Below, piece by piece: positions 1 through 11,127 of a DNA stretch of 64,000 nt. The notes under the pieces are model-generated. The model had not been told where the DNA came from. It searched no databases and saw nothing but the letters and a program-made list of their open reading frames with translations. Source of the stretch: Fragum whitleyi (lineage: Eukaryota; Mollusca; Bivalvia; Cardiida; Cardiidae). The translations under genes were made by a program, and so were the position numbers. The stretch lies in contig OX411543.1 in assembly GCA_948146395.1 (NCBI GenBank), forward strand, positions 54,850,017-54,914,016, written 5' to 3'. The stretch's first letter is position 1, and the number at the start of each line of letters is the position of its first letter.

Positions 1-123
1 TAGCCCATGTATTGTTCAACCACGCTAAATCTTGGGTCTGTATAGTCTCTATAGAGAGCGCGATTAGTTTGTGCCAATTAAGTTAGGATACAGTCACTGT
101 AAGAAGCCAAAGACATGTGAAGG

Positions 124-565
124 TTTTTTTTATTCATAATATGCCCTACGTCGCAAGAGTGAAATAATCCCGTAGAAAATTTTTGATATTACGCGGGTGT
201 TATGACACTAGTGGAATAACTATGCAATTGAGTTAAAACAGATATATCAACGCTATACTTTCGTTGTGAAAATGACGTCATAATGGATTTGCTGATTTCA
301 TTTCGCAAACGGCGTTAGATCTATATGTTTCGCGGAATAACTTTAATCCATAAATATCGTAATTTCCTGGTTTCATCACAAAAGTTAACGTCATATCATC
401 AGTAGAATATAACATTTGTGCTCATTAAATACCGAATTTATAAAGCTCGTCATCCATAAACAGATAAAAATTCGGCGCAGCCTCGTTTTTATCTTTTCAT
501 AGATGACTCGTTTAATAAATTCGGTATTCAATGGCCACTCATCGAATATCCTCTAATTATTCATC
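124..565 (-). mobile_element. Family E MITE-like repeat, inverted copy
   Basis: This is an inverted copy of a roughly 420-bp repeat seen four more times near 26.1, 47.05, 47.94 and 50.69 kb. Shared marks are a foldback segment ending in GAATTTATTAAACGAGTCAT, a TGACGTCA-rich centre, the string CATAGTTATTCCACTAGTG and an end reading GACGTAGGTCATATTATA. No coding capacity was found. It is probably a non-autonomous DNA transposon. Confidence 0.7.
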
Positions 566-574
566 TGTTTTTAG

Positions 575-1290
575 CTCCACTGGCTGAAAGCCACTGGGGC
601 TATTGTCATGGCGTTGTGTCCGTCGTGCGTCCGTCCGTCCGTGCGTCCGTGCGTCCGTGCGTCCGTGCGTGCGGTCGTAAACTTTTTCTTTAAAGATCTT
701 CTCCTCAGAAACTACTGGATGGATTTCAACCAAACTTCTATCAGTCTACTAAGAATAATTGTGATCAGATGAAAAATATGTATTGTATGGACGGAGGTCA
801 TTTCTCGTTATGTAATATAGTGGAAACTTTGAAAATCATTTTCTCAGAATCTAAGTGATAGATATCAACCAAATTTTACATGAATGATCCTATGGTGACC
901 TTTTATCAGTCTACCAAAAATTATTGTGATTGGATGAAAAATATGTATTTTATGGACGGAGGTCATTCCCCTATATGTTATATAGTGGAAACTTTGAAAA
1001 TCATTTTCTCAGAATGTAACTGATGGATATCAACCAAACTTCATTAGTATGATCCTTGGGTGATCTATGATCATGCAGCCAAAAATTATTGTGATTTGAT
1101 GAAGAATATGTCTTTTATGGACGGAGGTCATTTTTCTATATGTTATAATAGTGGAAACTTTGAAAACCATTTCAACATCAGTAGAAGCCAAAATATCTAA
1201 AAATCTAGTCAAAACTTAGATTTGCTATTACAAGAAATTCAAGCCTGTGGAGCGACACAAGCCATTCATGGCTTTCTAGTTTTTTGTTTG
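575..1290. repeat. Family K dispersed repeat with GTCCGTGC minisatellite and three internal units
   Basis: The stretch opens with GTCCGTGC-type short repeats (about 610-672). It continues with three degenerate units of about 140-165 bp, each containing ATATCAACCAAA-like and ATGGACGGAGGTCATT strings followed by GTGGAAACTTTGAAAATCAT. The two ends carry related GGCT..CACTGG and AGCCATTCATGGCTTTCTAG strings. No open frame looks real. Confidence 0.6.
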
Positions 1291-1454
1291 TTTGTTTTTT
1301 GTAAAGTATATGATCAAAGGACTGACAGTGGTTGTTGATGATAAGAGTTTATTCGAAAATCCAATGCCGAAAAAAATGTCTAGTTGGCGATTCAGGCAGA
1401 GCATTTACAAGTGTTTTGTCCCGGATCCCCGCCGATATTACGCCATATTCAAGC

Positions 1455-1710
1455 TCGGCACCCCTCGTATATGTGCCTGTGCATGACATTTCCATCAATT
1501 AAATGTATGCTTGGTGGATAGACATTGGACAGCCTGGGCAGCCACACACAGTATAAAAAATAATTTGTAATCGTGAACAGAAAATTATAGGTCCATGGCT
1601 TTCTGTTTATCTTCATAGTGAATATTCTGATCAGACTATGCTTATGCACAGACTGAGCGGAGTGTTTATACGTTGCGCTAATTAATGTGAAATTGTTGGA
1701 AATATCGCAC
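1455..1710. mobile_element. Family B palindromic MITE, degraded copy
   Basis: This is a relic of a roughly 250-bp element with inverted ends. The left end reads GTGCCTGTGCATGACATTTCC and the right end GAAATTGTTGGAAATATCGCAC. Better copies lie at 13.69, 25.53, 27.89 and 33.14 kb. From 1,711 to 2,044 I see only AT-rich sequence. Confidence 0.6.
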
Positions 1711-2044
1711 ACTGGCTGATTTTTTTAAAAAAAACAACGTCGTTAATCAACAAACGTGCATTCAGACTTTTCCGTACACTAGAAAGTACATTATGTTTGA
1801 GAATATGATCGGAAATAGATGCTGTCAACCGTTAATTTATCAAAAGTAACTGTTTTGATTGGTCAATCGACTTTTGATAGCAGCAACCAGTTTATTGTAA
1901 AAAAAAGTGGACTCTTTTTCGCTCGAAACTAATGGCAATTAAAATGGGGTTTGTTTTTTTACAGATATATATATTCTTTTTTGTTGTTGCTTTGTTTTTT
2001 TGTAATTTTGCTTTAATTTGTCTTGCGCTTTTCCCCATACTTAC

Positions 2045-2260
2045 TTTCCCATGAGGTCAAGTACGGCGCTGAGTTTTTGGTAATGGAAACTGTTACAGAC
2101 GTCCCATGGTATCCATTCGAGGAATATCCAGTCAACCAACAGTAAATAGTTACGGAATAGGAAGTATCCTGGTTGAGGCAGTACGTGCCAGTGCATGTTG
2201 GTCCACATCCCTCGGTCGCACAGGGTCTTTTCATTAGGTCCGTCCATCCACCACTTGGAT
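2045..2260 (-). CDS. Gene B exon: cysteine-rich extracellular module, paralogue of gene A exon 3
   Basis: This is an internal exon of 216 nt, phase 1 in and phase 1 out. It is bounded by a TTTTCTCCGCAG acceptor and a GTAAGTAT donor. The readable frame has 71 codons with six cysteines, including CATEGCGPTCTGTYC, and ends in a beta-strand-like stretch, VTVSITKNSAPYL. It aligns by eye with gene A exon 3 (46,506-46,727), which has the same phases, a similar cysteine layout and the ending NRAPYYTNLP. I infer an extracellular adhesion-type receptor next to gene A. The remaining exons lie outside the window or in the assembly gap. Confidence 0.7.
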
Positions 2261-2841
2261 CTGCGGAGAAAATATTAAGGTTTGTGTATAGAGGACAACC
2301 AACTGGTTATGTCTGATATGAAAAATATCTCACGAGACCACATGATGAGTTTTTTTAAGAGTCTTATAACGTATTCGAGTTAAAAAATATATATATCAGA
2401 CACAACCAGTTGATTATTCTAGTTATTATACTAGTATTCCCTACATTTTTTGGTTATAAAATTATGTATCTTGTCATTCCCATCGTCCTCGGCCCTTACG
2501 AAGGGTATTGATACTATGAAAATTTTGTTTTCAATCATTGTCGCCATTTTGGATTTCGCTTCTAAAATTCGAGGAAATATAAATCTACTTTGAAGCTCAA
2601 AATCCATTTTTTGGACGTTCAATAATTTTAAGACGAGGACCGAAAATAATTTTGGCAAATCTTACATAGTAAAGATTATTTATCATCATCGAGCTTTTCA
2701 TAGCATTATGTGTACTGAACATAAATCGTTGGCAGATAGTAAAAACTAAAAGTAATCTAAGAACCATACTGCCTAAAAAGTCCAGAAAATTGGCAATTTG
2801 TTTGACACAAAAACAAGATTTTTTTCAGGAAAGATACTTAC

Positions 2842-2972
2842 TATTTACATAGAACCTTGAATCACCGCTAGTTTTTGTACACCTGTTACAGGCATAGGTC
2901 GGATAGCATGTGTAATATCTACGATAACACCTATACTCCTCGCCTCCCCAATTACACGTCCAATAGGAACAA
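2842..2972 (-). CDS. Gene B exon, partial, cysteine-rich, running into the assembly gap
   Basis: In one minus frame the sequence beside the gap is open and unusually rich in Cys, Tyr and Trp (CSYWTCNWGGEEYRCYRRYY, then more cysteines). It ends at a perfect GTAAGT donor in phase 1, and that phase joins correctly to the next exon at 2,260. The paired cysteines suggest a small disulphide-rich extracellular module, but I do not recognise the family. The acceptor side is lost in the run of N. Confidence 0.6.
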
Positions 2973-3172
2973 NNNNNNNNNNNNNNNNNNNNNNNNNNNN
3001 NNNNNNNNNNNNNNNNNNNNNNNNNNNNNNNNNNNNNNNNNNNNNNNNNNNNNNNNNNNNNNNNNNNNNNNNNNNNNNNNNNNNNNNNNNNNNNNNNNNN
3101 NNNNNNNNNNNNNNNNNNNNNNNNNNNNNNNNNNNNNNNNNNNNNNNNNNNNNNNNNNNNNNNNNNNNNNNN
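2973..3172. other. Assembly gap (200 N)
   Basis: A run of exactly 200 N marks a scaffold gap of unknown true size. It removes the upstream part of a gene B exon and the junction with the satellite. Confidence 0.99.
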
Positions 3173-3228
3173 TCATTCACCTTGTCAATTTCACGTTGTT
3201 GTTAACTGTATCGCTAATTTCGTCCAAC

Positions 3229-3297
3229 TAATTCATGCATTTTTGTCAAATAAATTGTCCTTGGTTTTGTACCAAATCAATTTACATGAACCTTATG
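3229..3297 (+). repeat. Partial unit of the 239-bp satellite, left of the retrotransposon
   Basis: The sequence ATGCATTTTTGTCAAATAAA and what follows matches the end of each satellite unit at 7.65-8.31 kb with a few changes. The match stops where the retrotransposon 3' end begins, so this is the severed left part of the array. Confidence 0.75.
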
Positions 3298-6200
3298 TTT
3301 CAAGGTTTCAAGGTTTTTATTCAAAGACCAGGACCCCTAACCGAGGTATAGGTCAATATGCTACATAGTAACAAACAAAATTAACAAAACATGTGAAAAG
3401 TTTGATGAAAGCTCCAAATGAAGCTGACTAGATTTAACTAACGACAATCAAGGAATATGATGAAGAATGATGAAAAGTGCAGATAAGGCCCCCAGTTAAA
3501 AACAAGTTTAATAGGTTATCTTAAGATGTGAATTCCTAATAATCCATACTTTAAGTAAAATGCAGATGACAATGGAATATACACAATCCATAATCACTTA
3601 AATTTCAAAATAGTTATTACATATATTGGACCAGTTAAATTCTGCTTAAGTAAAGAGACAGAGCGTCAGGTTTAACCGTGTTAAAAATGTCTACTTATTA
3701 TAAGGGCCTAAGTCCACATACATCCACAAAAAGGAATCACTCTCCTTTCATGAATCCACATGGCATCAGACTAGACCTAAGTTGGATGAATAGTAATTAT
3801 TTATGGTCCAAGCTAAATCATTCAGGATTTTAAGTATAAAATTTAGTAGAACATGTATGTCTGGGGGCCACTCACAGTTTTCAAATCACTGGTTCACCTC
3901 AGAGGAGTTGAGTTAAAAACACTTTACAAACTATATCAAGTTCATATTTAACAGGTTACTGGTTATATATGACCTTAAATGTTTTCAAAATTTCTTTACA
4001 AAATTTACTAAGTGTAAACAAAACCTTTATATCATTGGTATTCATCAGATCATAATACTGAATAGTACTAGGATGACGTGGCAGGCCTCTAGGAAGACAC
4101 AAACGCCTCAGATCCCCAAAATAACTACAAACAAAGAGATAGTGATACTCATCTCCAAGTTCATGTTCAGAACAAAGCTCACACAATCTCTCATCTCTGT
4201 CCGTGCCCCAGAACCTACCAAATTCAATTGGCAACTTATGATTCAGACATCTAAAATGACAGAGTGCTGTGGCCAAATCATTAGGTAAAAGCTTGAAATA
4301 ATGTTCAAGGACCAAATCAGATTTAAATATTCTATAATTGAGACATTTAGAAGAAAGAAAGACTTGCTCTACCCATTCTACTTTATATCTATCTATCAGT
4401 CTTGATTTAACCATTTTAGCTAAACCCAAAGGTATGTTTTGTTGAGACTCCCATAAGTTTAAATAATCAGTATGAGTTAAACAGTCCTTTATTTGGAGTA
4501 GCCATTTGGAATGGAAAAAGTCTTTATTATGCATTTCTAATAAAATATTGTACAATTTATGGGAAATTTTATCTTTCTTACCATTGACAATTCTTTGCCA
4601 GAAGCCAATCATTCTAGATTGAATCAAAATATTAATAGGATAACGCCCTAATTCTCCATATAAAATCAAATTGGGTGTTGACTTTTTGACATTCAAAACA
4701 ATCTTATAAAACTGAGTACAAAGCCTCTCAAGAATAATTGAATTTTCAAAACCAGTTACTTCAGAGCCATACAATAGTATGGGTACCACCATGCTATCGA
4801 ACAGTTGTAATTGCAGGTCTACTGGTAAATCTAATTTACGAGATTTTCTCATAACAGAGAACATTGCTTTGCGAGCCTGGTCAACCATTCTTTGGTTATT
4901 AAGTAGAAATCTGCCATTATATGAGAAAAGTGTTCCAAGATAGACAAAGCTATCAACTATGTCTAGAACTTGTCCATTGTACATGAAAGAATAATCGAGA
5001 TCAAATTTTCTATTACAAAAGATAGTAATTTTTGTTTTAGATGGGTTAACTTCAAGATCCCATGTTTGACAATAGAGATACATAGCATTCAAAGCAGATT
5101 GCAGTTCTTCTTTTGATTCAGCTAATATTACTGTATCATCAGCATATAATAGAATATATAGCTTAAAAAAGACTTCCAACTCGTCATTACCTAACAAGAT
5201 ATTGGCCATTTCTGAAATATTATTAAGCCCGTCAAAAGAATGAGAAATAAATTCTGTAAGATCATTAAGGAACAAAGAAAATAGGATGGGTGATAAGTTT
5301 TCGCCCTGACGGACGCCAACATTACTGTGGAAAAAGGGCGATTTCATATTACCTAATCTTACACATGATTTTGCATGTGAGTACAAATTGTGAATTATTT
5401 TAAACATTTTACCATCAACATTGTGTTGCAGTAGTTTATGCCAAAGATAATTTCTGTTTACTGAATCAAAAGCTTTCTTGTAATCAATGAAAGCGCAAAA
5501 AAGTTTTTTTCCCCTAAACAAATATAAATCAATAAGACATTTCAAATTAAATATATGATCAGTTGTTCCATATTTCTTTCGAAAACCAGCCTGTTCTTCA
5601 CAAAGTAAATTCATATCCTCCAAGTAATTATTTAATCTATTATTAAGAACAGCTGTAAATAACTTTCCAAAACAACTTAATATTGTAATGCCTCTGTAGT
5701 TGTCAGGATCTCTTTTATCACCCTTGCTTTTATATATAGGAGAAATAAAACCTAGCGTCCATTCTTCAGGTACAATTCCAGACGAGAAAACAAAATTAAA
5801 CAATTTAGTATAAGCAGTGATCATTTTAGATTGTGAATATTTCAAGAACTCATTCAGTATTAAATCTGAGGAACAAGCTTTATTAAGTTTAAGTTGGCCA
5901 AGACATTTTTGTACTTCTTCTTCCGTTATTACAGAGTTGAGCATAAAGTTGTGCTCTTCAATCTTTGAGCTGTCAATTTTATAGTTATCACTATTACTTT
6001 CAGTTGTATTAAGTTTTTTGAAATGATCGGCAAATGTCTCCAAAGAAACCTTCTGTACAATATCTACTTTAGAATTATCGGCCTTGTTTAGTAGAGCCCA
6101 GTAAGATTTTGGATCAGTATGCTTAAGGGAACGGAGTTTTGAAATAAAATCTTTCCTATATTTATTGTATTGCTTATTCAAACATTTTTTATATGCCTTA

Positions 6201-7650
6201 CTAGCGTTATGTAAAAACTTATAGTTTTCAACAGAATTTACTCTATGTCTCAAATTTTTGGCTCTTTTGAACTGACGTCTCAAAGTAGCACATTCATTGT
6301 TGAACCATGGTGCATTACAAGTTTTAATTTGATTTTTTCTAGGTCTATGGACTGTATGTTTTATAAGCCCCGAATCATTAGCAGCATCAATTACAATTGA
6401 AGTACATTCAGTGGTTAATTCTTTGATGATTAGTGCAGATACATCACTGGCATTTATTGAATCAATTTTATTAATAAACAATTCTATTTTATCTGAATCA
6501 AGACTCTCAATATAGTTAGCAGCTTCTGATTTGATCCATGTTGCACGAATAGAGGGGTCAGAGTTACTTTGATGATATGTTGTGTTAAGATCTAGTTCAT
6601 TACAAATTATCGACAGAGAAACACCACTATGAGCATCACTTATCATAGGATCAAAGGGCAAAACTTCAAAGTCAGACACATATGGGAATAAAATGGGTGA
6701 TAAAATGATATAGTCTACAACAGAGACACCCTTACAAGTTTTTCTTCCTACAAGCCTGTCACGACCAACACGTCCGTTTGCAATGTTAAGATCACATGAT
6801 CTACATAATTCTAAAAGCCGTTTTCCATAATTATTTAAACGAGATACATCAGAATTGTTTCTTTCACTAGGAAAACCCAACTCTTCTAAACTGCATGCAT
6901 ATAGATTCTCATCAATATTATTCAGGTCAAGTGATTGTTGAATATTATTATGTATATAAATAAAATCCTGTTCATTTTTAGTATGAGCATTAAAATCCCC
7001 TAATAGACATATCTTATAACCATTTGAAGAGAAATTTAAGATATCATTTTCAAGTGTATCAAAACATTCGATATTGCTGTAGTTACTTCCTTCTGGAGCA
7101 ATATATACTACGCAAAATATTATTTTGAATGGAAATTGATCCTCCAAAGTGAACCAGTAGAATTGATCACCATCATTCTTTACTATTTGAACAAAGTCAA
7201 CAAGATGATCCTTTACCAAAATGGCAATTCCCCCTGAGCAGTGTCTTGTATTATTTCTAGTCATTAAAGGCAAACATTTAAAACCTATTACGTCTAGTGA
7301 GTCAAATTTATCAAATTTGGTTTCTTGGATACACACTATGTCATATGTACTGATAGTCTCCATAAATTCTGGGTTTCTCAATCGACCTCTTAAACCTCCT
7401 GTATTTAAAGAGAGTATTTTCAGTTCAGAGTATTGTATGGTGTCTTGGGAAATGTTAATATCTAACTCTGAACTCAACGATAATTCATCTTCTGAATGAT
7501 ATAACAAAGTAGCACTATTATCACTATCATTTTGAGAATGGTTTGAATCATTAATACTAGACTTTTGACATGTTTAAAGCTTTGATTAACATTAACAAAA
7601 CTATGATTTAAATCTAAACTAGAACAATAATGAAAAAAGTGGCTGTGAAG
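3298..7650 (-). mobile_element. Non-LTR retrotransposon (LINE) inserted in the satellite
   Basis: The element lies on the minus strand. Its 3' end, at the low coordinate, has two copies of the octamer TTTCAAGG (plus-strand reading), a short 3'-terminal repeat of the kind seen in CR1/L2-like elements. A 3' UTR of about 650 nt precedes the coding frame. At the other end the satellite resumes near 7,650. No ORF1 is visible, and the main frame opens directly after a stop at 7,574-7,576 without an early ATG, so the copy is probably 5'-truncated. The flanks share a mutated TGAANCTTTAT-like string that may be the target-site duplication. Confidence 0.85.
3956..7507 (-). CDS. LINE ORF2: apurinic-type endonuclease plus reverse transcriptase
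   Basis: The frame is uninterrupted over 1,183 codons. Residues about 30-300 form an exonuclease-endonuclease-phosphatase domain with LSLNTGGLRG, CIQETKFD, LLGDFNAHT and SDAHSGV. Residues about 550-880 form the reverse transcriptase, with FIDYKKAFDSVN (catalytic Asp), GVRQGENLSPILFSLFLNDL and the YADDTVILAES catalytic box. The C-terminal region ends with a Cys-Cys-His-Cys cluster (LCELCSEH..GDEYHYLFVC) typical of LINE ORF2 tails. The protein would nick target DNA and prime reverse transcription of its own RNA. The first codon here is TTG. No ATG precedes the endonuclease core, so the true N terminus is missing or lies upstream of the truncation. The clade is uncertain (CR1/L2/Jockey-like). 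Confidence 0.9.
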   Translation of the reverse strand: MLYHSEDELSLSSELDINISQDTIQYSELKILSLNTGGLRGRLRNPEFMETISTYDIVCIQETKFDKFDSLDVIGFKCLPLMTRNNTRHCSGGIAILVKDHLVDFVQIVKNDGDQFYWFTLEDQFPFKIIFCVVYIAPEGSNYSNIECFDTLENDILNFSSNGYKICLLGDFNAHTKNEQDFIYIHNNIQQSLDLNNIDENLYACSLEELGFPSERNNSDVSRLNNYGKRLLELCRSCDLNIANGRVGRDRLVGRKTCKGVSVVDYIILSPILFPYVSDFEVLPFDPMISDAHSGVSLSIICNELDLNTTYHQSNSDPSIRATWIKSEAANYIESLDSDKIELFINKIDSINASDVSALIIKELTTECTSIVIDAANDSGLIKHTVHRPRKNQIKTCNAPWFNNECATLRRQFKRAKNLRHRVNSVENYKFLHNASKAYKKCLNKQYNKYRKDFISKLRSLKHTDPKSYWALLNKADNSKVDIVQKVSLETFADHFKKLNTTESNSDNYKIDSSKIEEHNFMLNSVITEEEVQKCLGQLKLNKACSSDLILNEFLKYSQSKMITAYTKLFNFVFSSGIVPEEWTLGFISPIYKSKGDKRDPDNYRGITILSCFGKLFTAVLNNRLNNYLEDMNLLCEEQAGFRKKYGTTDHIFNLKCLIDLYLFRGKKLFCAFIDYKKAFDSVNRNYLWHKLLQHNVDGKMFKIIHNLYSHAKSCVRLGNMKSPFFHSNVGVRQGENLSPILFSLFLNDLTEFISHSFDGLNNISEMANILLGNDELEVFFKLYILLYADDTVILAESKEELQSALNAMYLYCQTWDLEVNPSKTKITIFCNRKFDLDYSFMYNGQVLDIVDSFVYLGTLFSYNGRFLLNNQRMVDQARKAMFSVMRKSRKLDLPVDLQLQLFDSMVVPILLYGSEVTGFENSIILERLCTQFYKIVLNVKKSTPNLILYGELGRYPINILIQSRMIGFWQRIVNGKKDKISHKLYNILLEMHNKDFFHSKWLLQIKDCLTHTDYLNLWESQQNIPLGLAKMVKSRLIDRYKVEWVEQVFLSSKCLNYRIFKSDLVLEHYFKLLPNDLATALCHFRCLNHKLPIEFGRFWGTDRDERLCELCSEHELGDEYHYLFVCSYFGDLRRLCLPRGLPRHPSTIQYYDLMNTNDIKVLFTLSKFCKEILKTFKVIYNQ

Positions 7651-8312
7651 CTTTTATAACCTCAAGGTCCCACACACACCGATTTCGTCCCGATTTACGA
7701 AATTGGGATGAGATCGGAGTGTTTGGGCACAGCCGTGGTGCCTCCGGAATAAAATCGACATAAAATCGGGATAAAACATGAATCGGGGCAAAAAATTTAA
7801 CATGCGCAAATTTTTCTTCCGATTTCGACAGGATGCATTTTTGTCAAAAAAATTGTCCTTGGACTTGTACCAAAACAATTTACATGAAGCTTATCTAAAC
7901 CTACGGTCCCACACACCCCGATTTCATCCTGATTTACGAAACTGGGATGATATCGGAGTGTTTGGGCACAGCCGTGGTGCCTCCGGAATAAAATCGACAT
8001 AAAATCGGAATAAAACATGAATCGGGGCAAAAGATTTAACATGCGCAAATTTTTCTTCCGATTTCGACAGGATGCATTTTTGTCAAAAAAAATGTCCTTG
8101 GATTTGTACCAAAACAATTTACATGAAGCTTATCTAACCCTACGGTCCCACACACCCCGATTTCATCCCGATTTACGAAATTGGGATGAGATCGGAGTGT
8201 TTGGGCACAGCCGTGGTGCCTCCGGAATAAAATCGACATAAAATCGGGATAAAACATGAATCGGGGCAAAAAAATTAACATGCGCAAATTTTTTCTTCCG
8301 ATTTCGATAATC
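7648..8312 (+). repeat. Satellite array, 239-bp period, about 2.8 units
   Basis: GGTCCCACACAC recurs at 7,666, 7,905 and 8,144, exactly 239 bp apart, and units differ at only a few positions. The last unit stops near 8,312. Open frames on both strands simply mirror the repeat period and are not genes. Confidence 0.95.
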
Positions 8313-8358
8313 GTACCGAAATCGGAGTGGCTTGGTGTACGTCGTCGTTATTCGAAGT

Positions 8359-8797
8359 ACAGCTAACAACACCGCACAATTCACAATGTGAATGATTTTG
8401 GAATGATTTTTGAACGATATTGAATGAGTGTGTGGAGTGAGGTTTGGGTGAAATTAAAGGGAGGTTATCTAATGTCGCAAATTTTGTTCAGGATAAACAA
8501 AATTAGCGATATTTATTACCTCCGTTTAAATAATTATGCATAACAGTTCTAAAGATAGCTTCCAATTTCTTCAAAAATCAATCAGCCGCCAACAGGTTCA
8601 AAAATGTCAGTAAAATCAATATTTTTCGTACGGCCTGTACGTATAAAGTGGATATAAATTTTATTCTTCTTTGGTCAGTTTTTTAGCCTTTTTTGAATGG
8701 TTAGAGTGAGTGTTTGGAATGAGTGAATGGAGCGCTAATTGGGCCATTTAGAATGATTTTGAATGAGACGAATGTCAATTTTACGATTTTACAATGT
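8359..8797 (+). mobile_element. Family A MITE, near full length
   Basis: This is a roughly 430-bp element with inverted ends related to ACAGTTAACAACATCGTGAA and its complement. Inside are GAATGAGTGTGTGGAGTGAG, then a palindrome around CAAAATTAGCGATAT followed by TTACCTCC, and near the right end GAATGAATGGAGCG-like strings. Family A is the commonest repeat in the window. Confidence 0.75.
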
Positions 8798-9401
8798 GTA
8801 GGCAAATCGGCGTTCTTCTTCATCGGGTACATAATCGGCGTGCCGGCCTCTGCGATGAATCCCAAATAACGACGAAATACTACGAGCGGCCCGATTCTCG
8901 TCGATGAACTACGAGAAGATACGAGACTAGCACCTCGGGCCACACCGACTACACTGTTTTTCATTACCACCTTAAAATTGATGTAATACTCGACCAACTT
9001 TATCGTCGTCAGATACATACGATCTGATGCACGAGCAGAAAACATGTTTATCACCTTCAAGTGTCTTTACTCGACTGAGTATGAGTTTAGGAATAAATTT
9101 TGTCACAAATGTGTACCTAGTGGTCGGCTCAACTGAAGTAATGTCATATTAGTAAATTGATCGATTTCAGGGTAAAATTATTTGTCATTGAAAAGTGATG
9201 CGTTACTTTTGTTATTCCGTATAGAAGGAAATTATATCAAAAAGGTCAATTCCCTTCCAATGCTCGAGAGGTGTTGTTGTTGGTGGTGGTGTTAGTGGTG
9301 TTGTTATTTTTGTTGAAATGTTTGTTGAAAAAATAATTATTCATCCTTTGTTGTTGTTGTTGTTGTTGTTGTAGTTGTGAGTTTGCTCGGATACGGATAT
9401 T
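8798..9401. other. No gene seen; GTT/GGT microsatellite inside
   Basis: The sequence is unique-looking with no credible coding frame. Short GGT and GTT tracts lie at about 9,271-9,310 and 9,350-9,375. Confidence 0.5.
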
Positions 9402-9770
9402 CTGTTAAAACCATCGTGCAATTGACAAAGTGAATGATTTTGGAATTATTTTGGAGTGAAATCGAATGAGTGTGGAGTGAGTTTTGAGTTATATTAAGGA
9501 CCAGGATGCGCAAAATTATCGATATTAATAACGTCCCTTTAATGAAAATGCATGCAAGTTTCAATCATAGCTTCTCAAACGCTTATAATTTCAATTAAGT
9601 GGAATCGCTTTTTCTAGTTATATGTTTTGTGTGTAGTTTTTGGTCTTATCTTTTTTTGTCATTTTGGAGCGTTTTTGGTGGGTTGAGTGAGTGTATAGAA
9701 TGAATGGAGCGCTTAGTGGGCGATTTAGGATGGTTTTGACAGAGATGAATGTCAATTACATGATGTTATT
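9402..9770 (+). mobile_element. Family A MITE, diverged copy
   Basis: The left end reads CTGTTAAAACCATCGTGCAA and the right end GAATGTCAATTACATGATG. The internal order matches other family A copies, but the central palindrome is shortened. Confidence 0.6.
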
Positions 9771-10177
9771 GATATGGACTTACCGACTCCCACCAAAGCC
9801 ACGGTCAATACCATCAACACTGGACCCAGCATCCTGGTCGTATACACAGGGGTCTTTCAGATTTCAGATGGGCTCATGTATCCTCTCTGAAATGTACTCG
9901 AAGGTTTATGGTAACCATTATTATAATTTATTTATTTATTTTTTTTCGAGTCACAAATTTTAGTCTAATTCAAGTGTTTGGAGGTTAAAGACAATGCAAT
10001 TAAACTTGTTACAAAAGTGGTTGAAAACTGTCAGTCATTTTTATATGCGAATAGTAAAACAGTGAGATGTATGTATAGCTGTGATTGTATTAATTTAAAC
10101 AGAAACAACGGATCAAGTACTTTAATTACGGCTACAAACAGTGAAATCTGTATAATAAAAAAAGGAAACACATCCCG

Positions 10178-10330
10178 CGTTGAATGGATTGATATTCATA
10201 GACCTATGTGGGATAGCAACTGGAGACTAGGAAAGGATATTATGGTTGTAATGTGAGAAATACCAGTAATCGATTGTTAGGTGCTCCAGCCAACGCGATA
10301 TAACTGAAAGATTGTTGAAAACGTCCTTAA
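10178..10330 (+). mobile_element. SINE 3' part, plus orientation
   Basis: The segment from TCATAGACCTATGTGGGATA to GCGATATAACTGAAAG matches, in the opposite direction, the SINE at 10,463-10,703 and the pair at 38.6-38.9 kb. It lacks the tRNA-like head. A fragment of family B lies between the two SINE pieces (about 10,355-10,430). Confidence 0.55.
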
Positions 10331-10462
10331 TCCTAATTCAAACAACCTAAACTCTACCAAAGTGAAGACTATGGCCAGACTGTGCGGAAGCCAGAGTCTT
10401 TGCTCTTCGCATTTGGGGAATTATTGGAAACTCTTATTCGTTGTTGTCGGAATTTTTTAGAA

Positions 10463-10703
10463 TTGAATGGAGTTTTACGCCGCTTTCAACATTCTTTTCA
10501 GTTATATCGCGGCGGCTGGAGCACCTAATAATGGATTCCTGGTATTTCTCCTACCAGTACAACCATTACATCCTTTCCTAGCCTCCAGCTGTTATCTCGG
10601 ATAGGTCTTCGATTATCAACCCATTGGTGAGAGACAAATAGTTGGAAAGAAAGAGTGCCGTCGTGGGGAATCGAACCCGGGACCTCTAGATTGACACTCT
10701 AGT
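10463..10703 (-). mobile_element. tRNA-derived SINE, minus orientation
   Basis: On the minus strand the copy starts with an anticodon-arm-like stretch (CTAGAGTGTCAATCTAG, a GTC-like loop as in tRNA-Asp). It continues through a perfect polymerase III B box, GGTTCGATTCC, into a body ending in GCGGCGTAAAACTCCATTCA. The 5' half of the tRNA head is missing, so the copy is 5'-truncated. Confidence 0.65.
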
Positions 10704-11127
10704 TTTTAGAAATTTTCATTGTATATTTTATTTTTATAATCCTCATTCAAGGTACATCACTCTGACGTTTAAAATTTATTTAAAAAGTCACGCCGTTAAT
10801 TTCCTTATATTTCTTTGCTTATCCATGGGTATTAAAAGATTTTTCTTAAAAAATCACAAACGTGTTTCATAGTGTTAAAGGAAAAGGTCCGTAAATTCTC
10901 AATTCCATAAATGCAAGCAACGGGTTTTGTGTACAGTATGAACCTTTTAAATAAAATAAGAATTTTTCAATGCATCTCTATCAAATATAAAGAACCATTT
11001 CGATATTAAAGAAATAAGATTTAATTTATTATTATTATTACTACTATTACTATTATCAAGAAGACGTCAAGAAGACTGGCTTGTTGGATCACATTTGTAA
11101 CAAATCATAGTATGTAACACATCTGTT
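10704..11127. other. No gene seen; short ATT-type microsatellite
   Basis: This is AT-rich sequence with a TTA/CTA trinucleotide tract near 11,022-11,058. No coding frame has support. Confidence 0.5.

Noticed and set aside
7778..8241. Repeated 74-codon frames on both strands
   Set aside because: They recur with the 239-bp satellite period and reflect the repeat, not coding.
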